Source: an uncultured Collinsella sp. (GTDB taxonomy: Bacteria; Actinomycetota; Coriobacteriia; Coriobacteriales; Coriobacteriaceae). From it: a stretch of DNA of 12,378 nt. Shown here one piece after another: positions 7,135 to 12,378 of the stretch (position 1 is its first letter; the number at the start of each line of letters is the position of its first letter). The notes beneath the pieces are model-generated. The model worked only from the letters and a program-made list of their open reading frames with translations, made no database searches and was not told the origin of the DNA. The stretch lies in NCBI GenBank assembly GCA_902494935.1, contig CABUVH010000044.1:1-12378 (forward strand), read 5' to 3'. The position numbers and the translations under genes are program-made.

Positions 7135-7163
7135 TTGCATCAAGCAAAACATTCCCCTATAGT
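7135..7163 (+). promoter_or_regulatory. Promoter of tRNA-Ala
   Basis: TTGCAT (7135-7140), a 17-bp spacer and TATAGT (7158-7163) form a good housekeeping promoter. The expected start is near 7170, leaving about 7 nt of leader before the mature tRNA 5' end at 7177. Confidence 0.75.
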
Positions 7164-7176
7164 ACTGCCTCGTAAC

Positions 7177-7252
7177 GGGGGCGTAGCTCAGCTGGGAGAG
7201 CGCTTGACTGGCAGTCAAGAGGTCAGGGGTTCGATTCCCCTCGTCTCCACCA
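7177..7252 (+). tRNA. tRNA-Ala (anticodon GGC)
   Basis: A complete 76-nt tRNA with encoded CCA. The acceptor stem GGGGGCG (7177-7183) pairs with CGTCTCC (7242-7248). The D arm is GCTC-AGCTGGGA-GAGC, the anticodon stem CTTGA/TCAAG holds loop CTGGCAG with anticodon GGC at 7210-7212, and the T arm is AGGGG-TTCGATT-CCCCT. The third acceptor pair is G-U, the well-known alanine identity element. It reads alanine codons GCC and GCU. It has its own promoter and terminator, so it is a single-gene transcript. Confidence 0.98.
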
Positions 7253-7262
7253 TCGTGAATGT

Positions 7263-7293
7263 AAAGGCCTTCGGAATTCCGAAGGCCTTTTTT
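7263..7293 (+). terminator. Intrinsic terminator after tRNA-Ala
   Basis: AAAGGCCTTCGG (7263-7274) pairs with CCGAAGGCCTTT (7279-7290) across an AATT loop and is followed by a run of six T (7288-7293). It lies 10 nt after the tRNA CCA and is a standard Rho-independent terminator. The A run on the left means it could also act on the opposite strand. Confidence 0.95.
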
Positions 7294-7471
7294 CATGCCA
7301 AAACACTACGCGCCACAAACCCCACCTATGCCAACAAAAAGTTGCACAATTTATTTCCCATGTCTGTACATAGTTTGTTAGACTAACGCAATTACCAGTG
7401 CAGCTCGCCGTTCCATTTGTGCTTAAGGAACGCCCCTAATCACCGCCAATACCTCAATAACCTGCATCAAT

Positions 7472-7530
7472 GTGAACAACATTCCAAAACAATCCCCTTG
7501 AGCACGCTAAATGAACGATATGTTGTTCAC
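7472..7530. repeat. 11-bp inverted repeat with 37-nt spacing
   Basis: GTGAACAACAT (7472-7482) and ATGTTGTTCAC (7520-7530) are exact reverse complements. They lie just upstream of the candidate promoter near 7565. A pair of binding sites for a regulator, possibly cooperating across the spacer, is one reading. A related sequence, GTTGTTCACCAT, also occurs at about 5654-5665 upstream of the HAD gene, which may be chance. Confidence 0.5.
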
Positions 7531-7561
7531 CATAAGCCAAATCAGTTTCACTAACAGCTTG

Positions 7562-7570
7562 TGCTAGGAT
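7562..7570 (+). promoter_or_regulatory. Weak candidate promoter for the polysaccharide operon
   Basis: TGCTAGGAT is an extended -10 element with hexamer TAGGAT at 7565-7570. No good -35 lies 16-18 bp upstream. An overlapping alternative is TTCACT (7547-7552), 17 bp, TATCTA (7570-7575). If used, the leader to the loaP start would be about 450 nt. This is a suggestion only. Confidence 0.25.
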
Positions 7571-7774
7571 ATCTAACGTTACATGAGTTCAGCTGTGCTC
7601 GCGGCTCCAGCAAGTCGCAAAGCGCAGGGTCGATCAGCATCCGGCCGTAACGGCGGTGCCAGAAACACTATGAGCTCCAATATTGATTGCCATGCGCGAT
7701 TTTGTTCTTTTTACGGCTAATTACATCTTCGCTTTAGCCAGTGCAATAAGTTGCTACGGCAAATCACAGCAGTT

Positions 7775-7840
7775 CTTCAGCTGTTTGCGTGCGGTCCAGT
7801 TTTGAAATCACTCGACCGGCTCGCACGCAGCCAGCTGAGG
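7775..7840 (+). ncRNA. Two-tier hairpin in the operon leader
   Basis: CTTCAGCTG (7775-7783) pairs with CAGCTGAGG (7832-7840), including one T-G wobble. Inside it, after a symmetric 3x3 internal loop, GCGTGCG (7787-7793) pairs with CGCACGC (7822-7828). The apical loop is 28 nt and can form a further GTC/GAC pairing. A T5 run begins about 10 nt after the stem (7851), too far for a standard terminator. It may be a cis-acting leader RNA for the downstream antiterminator; that role is inferred from position. Confidence 0.45.
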
Positions 7841-7933
7841 TTATTGGCATTTTTGCGATACGTGCCTGTGACATCAGTGCTGCTTTTATACATACCGTTC
7901 ACGGTGGGACAGAGCCACGTGCTTGTCTGACTG

Positions 7934-8006
7934 GGCTCAGGGTTTGAATATGGAGCGCCTTCGCGCACAAGCGCCCTGGCGAAGCCATACCCAAACCCCG
8001 TGAGCC
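7934..8006 (+). ncRNA. Long hairpin directly upstream of the loaP-like gene
   Basis: Five stem segments nest in register: GGCTCA (7934-7939)/TGAGCC (8001-8006), GGGTTTG (7940-7946)/CAAACCC (7992-7998), TATGG (7949-7953)/CCATA (7985-7989), CGCC (7956-7959)/GGCG (7978-7981), and GCGC (7963-7966)/GCGC (7971-7974) with loop ACAA. That is 26 bp in 73 nt with only small internal loops. GGCTC (7934-7938) can instead pair with GAGCC (7912-7916), so two exclusive states are possible. The hairpin ends 15 nt before the Shine-Dalgarno of the next gene. The nested pairing is directly visible; a regulatory function is inference. Confidence 0.6.
7950..8003 (+). CDS. Possible 17-residue leader peptide inside the hairpin
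   Basis: An ATG at 7950 opens a short frame, MERLRAQAPWRSHTQTP, ending in TGA at 8001. AGGG (7939-7942) lies 7 nt upstream, a usable ribosome binding site. The frame covers nearly the whole hairpin 7934-8006 and its stop lies in the outermost stem, so a translating ribosome would unfold it. The peptide is rich in Arg but has no obvious run of one amino acid like classic attenuator peptides. It may be fortuitous, because a frame of this size is common by chance. Confidence 0.3.
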   Translation: MERLRAQAPWRSHTQTP

Positions 8007-8035
8007 ACACGTAAGACAGAAAGGGGGTGATGCTC

Positions 8036-8581
8036 GTGTGGTATGTGATCCAGGTCATTAACGGTCGCGAAGACGTAATACGCGAGCGCATCGAGTGCAT
8101 GGTGCCAGCCGGCACCATGCAGGAGCTCTTTTATCCCCAATTTCAAACCGAGATTAAGGTACACGGTGAATGGGTCAATACGACCAAGCCGCTCTTTCCC
8201 GGTTATCTTATCTGCGATACCGCAGATCCACGCACCGTGCAACAGTATCTGCTGCGCATGGACGACTTTGCCCGGGTGCTTGCCCAGGACGGTCAATTTG
8301 TGCCGCTGGCAAAAGAAGAGGCTCAACTCATAAGCAGCTTTACACATAGGGGAGACCGCGTAGTGCCCATGAGTGAGGCCCTAAAAGACGGCGACCAGGT
8401 CGTAGTAACCGCTGGTCCGCTACTGGGCCACGAAGGCCTCATCAAAACCATTAACAGACGCAAGAGCACTGCTTATTTGGAGCTCGACCTGTGTGGCCGA
8501 CGCGTGACTACGCGCGTTGGCCTTGCCGTGCTTTCAAACGAGCAACGTGCCATGCGAAGCCTCAAAAAGGCGATCGCCTAG
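8036..8581 (+). CDS. loaP: LoaP-like NusG paralogue, transcription antitermination factor
   Basis: A specialised NusG/RfaH-family protein expected to bind RNA polymerase and keep it transcribing through the long downstream operon. The 181-residue protein has an N-terminal NGN domain beginning WYVIQVINGRE, with the hallmark EWVNTTKPLFPGYL (45-58), a linker, and a C-terminal KOW domain (about 118-166, DGDQVVVTAGPLLGHEGLIKTI). The start is set by AAGGGGGTGAT (8021-8031), a near-complete match to the 16S anti-Shine-Dalgarno, which puts GTG 8036 at 8 nt; ATG 8030 and GTG 8027 are in frame but too close. It resembles LoaP of Firmicutes and Actinobacteria more than housekeeping NusG, which normally sits with secE and ribosomal protein genes. 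It is the first gene of the polysaccharide operon. The exact subfamily (LoaP, RfaH or UpxY type) needs a phylogeny. Confidence 0.85.
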   Translation: MWYVIQVINGREDVIRERIECMVPAGTMQELFYPQFQTEIKVHGEWVNTTKPLFPGYLICDTADPRTVQQYLLRMDDFARVLAQDGQFVPLAKEEAQLISSFTHRGDRVVPMSEALKDGDQVVVTAGPLLGHEGLIKTINRRKSTAYLELDLCGRRVTTRVGLAVLSNEQRAMRSLKKAIA

Positions 8582-8605
8582 CTGCTGGCGATTGCCGCTC
8601 AAACC

Positions 8606-8623
8606 AAGGAGGACCTTCGGGTC
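8606..8623 (+). promoter_or_regulatory. Perfect Shine-Dalgarno followed by a UUCG tetraloop hairpin
   Basis: AAGGAGG (8606-8612) is a perfect ribosome binding site, but no start codon lies at normal distance. Directly after it GACC (8612-8615) pairs with GGTC (8620-8623) across a TTCG loop closed by C-G, an exceptionally stable tetraloop. The next in-frame start, TTG 8636, has its own weaker AGGGA (8624-8628) at 7 nt. The hairpin may shorten the effective distance to the TTG or tune translation. Confidence 0.5.
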
Positions 8624-8635
8624 AGGGACGTAGTA

Positions 8636-9466
8636 TTGGAAGAGAACGTGTCAGGTAAAACAGAATATGTAAAGGATGCGCCCGTGGATGCGGCACCGAT
8701 TGATCAAGTTAGGGATTGGCGGGCAGACTCTGAAACTCCTGTTGCTACGGAGTTTCCTCTCCCCGTTGAGAACCCTGCTCCGGCGCAAGGCTTCGTTGCG
8801 ACAGGAAGCTATAGGGCGCCTGCTGCCGATCCCAACGCTGCTGTCCCCAGGAAAGGTGGGCCAGGCTACTTTGCCTTCAAGCGAGCCTTCGACATCGTAT
8901 TTTCTGCTGTGGTCTGCGCGGTGTTGGCCGTCCCCGTTGTAGCTGCATGCGTTGCCATTGAGATTGACTCTCCCGGCAAACCGTTTTTCCGTCAAAAGAG
9001 AGTCGGTAAAGGCGGTAAGCCTATCTATATTTTCAAACTCCGCACCATGGTTTCTGATGCTCACGAGCACCCAGAGAAGTACATGACCCCTGAGCAGCTG
9101 GCACAATGGCGGCGTGAACAGAAGGTCGACAATGACCCGCGCATTACGCACGTGGGCCGCTTTCTTCGGCACACTTCGCTCGATGAGCTGCCGCAGTTCA
9201 TCAACGTACTTACGGGCGATCTATCCGTCATTGGACCAAGGCCTGTGACACTCGAGGAGACCTTCGAGTACGGTGACGCCCGCGACGAAGTGCTTGCATG
9301 TAAGCCTGGCATTACTGGCTGGTGGGCAGCGACAGATCGCAACGACTCAACGTGGGGGAGCGGTCAGCGTCAGGCACGCGAGCTCTTCTATGTACGACAC
9401 CAGTCGTTCGGTCTTGACGCTCGCGTGTTTGTAAAGACCTTCAAGGCGATGAGGAAGGGTAAGTAG
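8636..9466 (+). CDS. Sugar transferase (monotopic phosphoglycosyl transferase) initiating polysaccharide synthesis
   Basis: Transfers a sugar-1-phosphate from a nucleotide sugar to undecaprenyl phosphate at the inner face of the membrane, the first step of lipid-linked glycan assembly (bacterial sugar transferase family, as in WcaJ, WbaP and PglC). The 276-residue protein has a Pro/Ala-rich, probably disordered N-terminus (1-75), then FKRAFDIVFSAVVCAVLAVPVVAACVAIEI (81-110), the single membrane-inserted helix. The catalytic core shows KLRTMV (134-139), DPRITHVGRFLRHTSLDELPQFINVL with the Asp183-Glu184 dyad, GDLSVIGPRPV (194-204) and KPGITGWW (223-230). It lacks the four-helix N-terminal domain of WbaP-type enzymes. 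The sugar is not predictable from sequence alone. TTG 8636 is taken as start (AGGGA at 7 nt); GTG 8648 is an alternative. Its stop codon directly abuts the next start. Confidence 0.93.
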   Translation: MEENVSGKTEYVKDAPVDAAPIDQVRDWRADSETPVATEFPLPVENPAPAQGFVATGSYRAPAADPNAAVPRKGGPGYFAFKRAFDIVFSAVVCAVLAVPVVAACVAIEIDSPGKPFFRQKRVGKGGKPIYIFKLRTMVSDAHEHPEKYMTPEQLAQWRREQKVDNDPRITHVGRFLRHTSLDELPQFINVLTGDLSVIGPRPVTLEETFEYGDARDEVLACKPGITGWWAATDRNDSTWGSGQRQARELFYVRHQSFGLDARVFVKTFKAMRKGK

Positions 9467-10306
9467 ATGGGTCGCCCCTCATTCAAGGAATCAAAAACAG
9501 CCATCGTGATTATTGCCTGGAACTCGGATCATTTCATCGGTGCATGCGTTGAATCGGCGCTTTCTCTAAGATGTCGAACCCTTGATGTTTGGGTTGTGGA
9601 CAACGGGTCGAGTGACTCCACGCCCGATATTCTTTCTGCTCTTGCTAAGGACGATAAAAGACTACACGTTATCTCTGCTGGTAGAAATCTCGGTACAACG
9701 GTGTCTCGTAACTTAGTTTTGAAGCAGTTGAGCGTTGATACCGATTATATTTGCATTCTCGATTCTGATACCGTCGTGAACCAGTCGGCCTTTGAGTGTT
9801 TGGCGGCAGTGCTTTCTGATAGCTCTGTCGGGGTTGTCGGGCCCACGATGATTAACTCCTCCGGCGAGACACAGCTCTCCGGTAGGGCCTTGCCCACTTT
9901 GCCTATTAAGCTAGCGAAAGCATTTCCTTTCGGTGAATTTGCACAAAAGGCCGCTGATTTAGAGATTCCAAGTACTTCAGTTGTACGAGGTCTGCAAGAC
10001 GTTGGCTATTTACTTTCGGCTTGTTGGTTTATACCGCGCGAGACTCTCGAAGTCGTAGGCTTTCTTGATGAAAAGATATTCTATGCGCCCGAGGATGTCG
10101 ATTGGTGCTTGAGATGTCATGAGTCAGGGCTTCGTGTCGTTCGTTGCTATGAGGCTTACATCGTGCATGAATATCAACGCCTTTCGCACAAAAAGCTTTT
10201 TAGTAAAACTAATTTTGAGCATATTAAAGGGCTTTTATATTACTTTGCAAAACATCGTTATCTGATTAAGGCCCCGGAGCTGCAGAAAGGCCCATTTAAT
10301 GCTTAG
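9467..10306 (+). CDS. Glycosyltransferase family 2, rhamnosyltransferase-like
   Basis: A GT-A fold glycosyltransferase that probably adds a sugar to the lipid-linked intermediate on the cytoplasmic face. In 279 residues it shows the nucleotide-binding start AIVIIAWNS (12-20), VVDNGSSDST (43-52), the metal-binding DSD motif (Asp99-Ser-Asp101), the acceptor-side loop with FYAPEDVDWCLR (205-216; Glu209-Asp210) and VHEYQR (233-238). This pattern resembles WbbL-type rhamnosyltransferases, but donor and linkage are not proven. There is no membrane segment. The ATG follows the previous stop with no gap, and AGGAAGGG (9452-9459) lies 7 nt upstream. Codon use is visibly richer in A and T than in the glg operon, especially 9990-10300, consistent with an exchangeable polysaccharide locus. 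It ends in tandem TAG TAG. Confidence 0.92.
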   Translation: MGRPSFKESKTAIVIIAWNSDHFIGACVESALSLRCRTLDVWVVDNGSSDSTPDILSALAKDDKRLHVISAGRNLGTTVSRNLVLKQLSVDTDYICILDSDTVVNQSAFECLAAVLSDSSVGVVGPTMINSSGETQLSGRALPTLPIKLAKAFPFGEFAQKAADLEIPSTSVVRGLQDVGYLLSACWFIPRETLEVVGFLDEKIFYAPEDVDWCLRCHESGLRVVRCYEAYIVHEYQRLSHKKLFSKTNFEHIKGLLYYFAKHRYLIKAPELQKGPFNA

Positions 10307-10366
10307 TAGGGATCTTATTTTCTTTTACATAGATGCCTTGGGCCGTTCTTGCCTTGGGGGTAATTT

Positions 10367-11533
10367 ATGAAATATCTTTCACGGATTCTCGCGTCAAACC
10401 ATCGTTCTGATGGAATTCATGTCCTTTGTTATTCTGAAGCTTGGGGACAGGGCGGTGTTGAGACGTTCCTAATGTCGATATTTCGACGTTGGCAGGGTAA
10501 GGGGTTCTATTTTACGCTTTTCTCCTGCTGGGACTGGAACCTTGCGCTAGATGCTGAACTCGAGGCATTGGGGATTGATCGTTTCACAGTTTTCCCCGAC
10601 AGCAAGCCCGGGCAGGTGAAGCGCCTTTGCGAGGGCTCTGCTGCTTTCGGTGCGTTAATCAACGAGATTCGTCCCGACGCCGTCTACGTTAACACCATGA
10701 ACGGGATGGGCTTCCTTTATTCCGAGGTCGCACAGAAACACGGCGTTCCTGTGCGAGTGGTGCACTCGCACAACTCGGCCTTCGGGTCAGGGCAGGCTGT
10801 CGTCAAGGCCGTCATGCACAGCTTCGGCAGGGCCGCGTTCGGCGGTAGCGTCACTGTTCGCCTCGCCTGCTCCGCCGACGCAGGGCATTACCTCTTCGGT
10901 GCCCGCCCCTTCGAGGTCGTGAACAACGGCATCGACACTTCGCGCTTTACCTTCGACCCTGCTGCTCGCACCGAGATTCGCTCGCATTTCGGCATTCCAC
11001 AAGACACGGTGCTGTTCGGCAGCGTGGGTCGCATCGAAGAGGCGAAAAATCCGCTTTTCCAGATAAGGACTTTCGCCGAGGTCTTACGCGCCGTGCCCGG
11101 TGCTTACTACCTGATGGTTGGTGACGGCGATATGAAGGGCCAGGTTAAAGCGTTGATTCGGGAACTCGGTATCAATGACAGAGTGATCATGCCTGGCTAC
11201 CTTCCCGATCCCGCCCCCGTTTACTCAGCCCTCGATTGCTTCCTTATGCCCTCCTTATTCGAAGGTCTTGCCATTGTGTGCATTGAGGCTCAATGCGCGG
11301 GATGCCGCATTGTGTGCTCCGAGGCTCTCCCTCCTGAGGCCCATGTATCTGATGCTGAGGCCTTGCTGCCGCTTTCCGCCGGTGAGCGCGCATGGGCTGA
11401 GAAGGCAGTCGAGATGTCGTACATGGATGTTGACAGGCCTGCGTACGCTGCGTCGGTGCGTGAGGCAGGCTTCGATGCCGATGACACTGCTCGAATAGTT
11501 GCTGGAGTTCTAATAGGAGGTAAAAATGCCTAA
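10367..11533 (+). CDS. Glycosyltransferase family 4 (GT-B fold)
   Basis: A retaining glycosyltransferase extending the polysaccharide repeat unit. The 388-residue protein has the N-terminal GQGGVETFLMSIF (27-39) typical of EpsF/capsular GT4 enzymes, VVHSHNS (131-137), VVNNGIDTSRF (184-194), the phosphate-binding GSVGRIEEAKNP (218-229), VGDGDMK, and the EX7E motif with Glu299 and Glu307 in SLFEGLAIVCIEAQCAG. The length is normal. ATG 10367 has GGGGG about 6 nt upstream, after a 60-nt spacer. The end overlaps licD by 8 nt (ATGCCTAA), so translation is probably coupled. The first 250 nt are more A/T rich than the rest, perhaps a mosaic. The donor sugar cannot be assigned. Confidence 0.93.
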   Translation: MKYLSRILASNHRSDGIHVLCYSEAWGQGGVETFLMSIFRRWQGKGFYFTLFSCWDWNLALDAELEALGIDRFTVFPDSKPGQVKRLCEGSAAFGALINEIRPDAVYVNTMNGMGFLYSEVAQKHGVPVRVVHSHNSAFGSGQAVVKAVMHSFGRAAFGGSVTVRLACSADAGHYLFGARPFEVVNNGIDTSRFTFDPAARTEIRSHFGIPQDTVLFGSVGRIEEAKNPLFQIRTFAEVLRAVPGAYYLMVGDGDMKGQVKALIRELGINDRVIMPGYLPDPAPVYSALDCFLMPSLFEGLAIVCIEAQCAGCRIVCSEALPPEAHVSDAEALLPLSAGERAWAEKAVEMSYMDVDRPAYAASVREAGFDADDTARIVAGVLIGGKNA

Positions 11534-12347
11534 TTATTTGACCCCAAACGAAGTTAAGGCAGAGGAGCTCGCAATGCTTGTCGAGTTCGGGGACCTCTGC
11601 AAGAGGGAGGGGCTTAGATACTCGCTCGCTGGCGGCACGCTGCTGGGTGCGGTGCGTCATAAAGGATTCATCCCTTGGGACGATGATATCGATGTGTCCA
11701 TGCCACGTCCCGATTTTGATAGTCTGGTCGCACTTGCGCGCTCAGGGGCTTTGCCGATAAACCGTTCACTTGAACCTTATTCGGGCAACTGGGGACATCC
11801 GGTTTTTCTGAAATACATTAATCGCAATATCGCTGTGGATGCCCATTACGAGAACGGGGAAGGCTTTCTCTGGATGGACGTTACTCCCGTCGAGGGGCTT
11901 CCCGCCGACGAGAAAGAGCTTGCTCGCATATACAAGCGAGCTGGTAGGCTCCAACGGATTCTCATGTTCTGCAAAGCAGACTCTAAGGAAGGAAAGACAC
12001 GGCTGAAACGCGCTTTTAAGCGACTATTTGTGCCTGTTGCAAATGCTGTAGGGGCTTTCGACCGCTCGCTCTCCAAGCTGGACGATCTGGGAAGGGGGTG
12101 CGTTTTCGGGAGCACCCCTTGGGTTGGCTGCACAGTATGGGGTCTATACGGAACGGGCGAGCGATACTCCTACTCGGGCTGGGAAGAAACTGTTCAACTC
12201 GAATTTGAGGGACAGAAGCTTAACGCGATTTCCTGCTGGGATGCTTATCTTTCGGGTCTCTACGGCGACTATATGCAGCTGCCACCCGAGGACAAGCGCA
12301 TAACGCATGAGATTAAGGCATGGAGAACCAATGATACTGAAAAATAA
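11526..12347 (+). CDS. LicD-family phosphotransferase
   Basis: LicD proteins have a nucleotidyltransferase fold and transfer a phospho-alcohol, such as phosphocholine or a polyol phosphate, from a CDP donor to a glycan. The 273-residue protein shows the hallmark SLAGGTLLGAVRHKGFIPWDDD (33-54), followed by IDVSMPRPDF with acidic residues Asp52-54 and Asp56, then FLWMDVTPVEGLP (about 114-126). The C-terminus carries SGLYGDYMQLPPEDKR, also typical. AGGAGG (11515-11520) lies 5 nt before the ATG. The gene overlaps the GT4 gene by 8 nt and the following cytidylyltransferase-like start by 17 nt. Its neighbour suggests it uses a CDP-alcohol made in the same operon. Symbol not assigned because the substrate is unknown. 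Confidence 0.9.
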   Translation: MPNYLTPNEVKAEELAMLVEFGDLCKREGLRYSLAGGTLLGAVRHKGFIPWDDDIDVSMPRPDFDSLVALARSGALPINRSLEPYSGNWGHPVFLKYINRNIAVDAHYENGEGFLWMDVTPVEGLPADEKELARIYKRAGRLQRILMFCKADSKEGKTRLKRAFKRLFVPVANAVGAFDRSLSKLDDLGRGCVFGSTPWVGCTVWGLYGTGERYSYSGWEETVQLEFEGQKLNAISCWDAYLSGLYGDYMQLPPEDKRITHEIKAWRTNDTEK

Positions 12348-12378
12348 AGATACCTCAGTGACCGCCGTAATATTCGCC
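12331..12378 (+). CDS. Start of a probable IspD/TarI-like cytidylyltransferase; cut by the right edge
   Basis: Only 16 codons are present: MILKNKDTSVTAVIFA. The VTAVIFA strand is how IspD/TarI-type cytidylyltransferases begin, normally followed by a GGxGxRM nucleotide-binding loop, which would fall just outside the window. GGAG (12322-12325) lies 5 nt before the ATG, and the frame overlaps the end of licD by 17 nt, as in coupled operon genes. IspD-like genes often sit next to licD, where they make a CDP-activated alcohol for it. The reading frame and ribosome binding site are seen; the family call is inference from a very short stretch plus context. Confidence 0.5.
   Translation, partial: MILKNKDTSVTAVIFA

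Larger units (their letters stand above)
7294..8035. other. Non-coding region upstream of the polysaccharide operon
   Basis: About 740 nt between the tRNA terminator and the loaP-like gene with no protein-coding gene of normal size. It contains the small palindrome GTTAG-A-CTAAC (7377-7387), the inverted repeat at 7472-7530, a possible promoter near 7565, a short inverted repeat GGCTAA (7715-7720)/TTAGCC (7734-7739), and the larger hairpins at 7775-7840 and 7934-8006. The structure suggests a long mRNA leader, as is usual for operons run by NusG-type antiterminators. No insertion sequence, CRISPR array or second copy of the tRNA 3' end was found. Confidence 0.6.

Noticed and set aside
7081..7386. 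Short frames on both strands across the tRNA region
   Set aside because: They read through tRNA-Ala and its terminator; peptides such as GNRTPDLLTASQ and RLTGSQEVRGSIPLVS are well-known translation artefacts of tRNA genes.
7670..7720. A 16-residue frame (MSSNIDCHARFCSFYG) in the operon leader ending in a short inverted repeat
   Set aside because: No Shine-Dalgarno, and frames of this size are common by chance; the 7950-8003 frame is better supported.
7937..8347. Minus-strand frame of 136 codons over the start of the loaP-like gene
   Set aside because: Shadow of the NusG-like gene and its leader hairpin, with no domain of its own.
1..12378. CRISPR arrays, insertion sequences, phage genes, toxin-antitoxin pairs
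   Set aside because: No evenly spaced direct repeats, transposase or integrase motifs, or small paired genes were seen on either strand.

Overview
The window looks like a chromosomal segment from a Coriobacteriia actinobacterium, most likely Collinsella or a close relative. This is inferred from the moderately high GC content, the glgB-glgP-glgC order, the Lys/Ala-rich tail on the branching enzyme, the tRNA-Ala(GGC) sequence and the LoaP/NusG-like gene heading a surface-polysaccharide locus. No ribosomal RNA or long identical match is present to prove the genus.

Minus strand, 1-5355: a glycogen operon transcribed right to left. It contains glgB (branching enzyme), glgP (glycogen phosphorylase) and the first 151 codons of glgC (ADP-glucose pyrophosphorylase), which runs off the left edge. 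Both spacers (about 93 and 108 nt) carry inverted repeats. Together the three enzymes make ADP-glucose, branch the polymer and release glucose-1-phosphate from it.

5356-5686: the intergenic region between divergent genes. It holds face-to-face candidate promoters whose -35 elements share one 8+8 bp inverted repeat, and a leader for glgB rich in inverted repeats.

Plus strand, 5687-7252: a HAD-family phosphatase/phosphomutase gene, then thiamine pyrophosphokinase (thiN-type) 9 nt later. A long palindrome (7037-7098) follows, overlapping the thiN stop codon. Next is tRNA-Ala(GGC) with a clear promoter and a textbook intrinsic terminator.

7294-8035: about 740 nt without a conventional gene, upstream of the polysaccharide locus. 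It contains a long-range 11-bp inverted repeat, a two-tier hairpin (7775-7840), a 26-bp-paired hairpin (7934-8006) and a possible 17-residue leader peptide inside that hairpin. This is the most interesting regulatory stretch in the window.

8036-12378, plus strand: a tightly packed surface-polysaccharide operon. In order: a LoaP-like NusG paralogue (processive antiterminator), a monotopic phosphoglycosyl transferase that starts the lipid-linked glycan, a GT2 glycosyltransferase, a GT4 glycosyltransferase, a LicD-family phosphotransferase, and the first 16 codons of what is probably an IspD/TarI-like cytidylyltransferase. The likely product is an undecaprenyl-linked glycan carrying a phospho-alcohol or similar phosphodiester decoration, with the NusG paralogue helping transcription read through the long operon. 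Base composition falls in parts of this locus (notably the GT2 gene), as is common for exchangeable polysaccharide loci.
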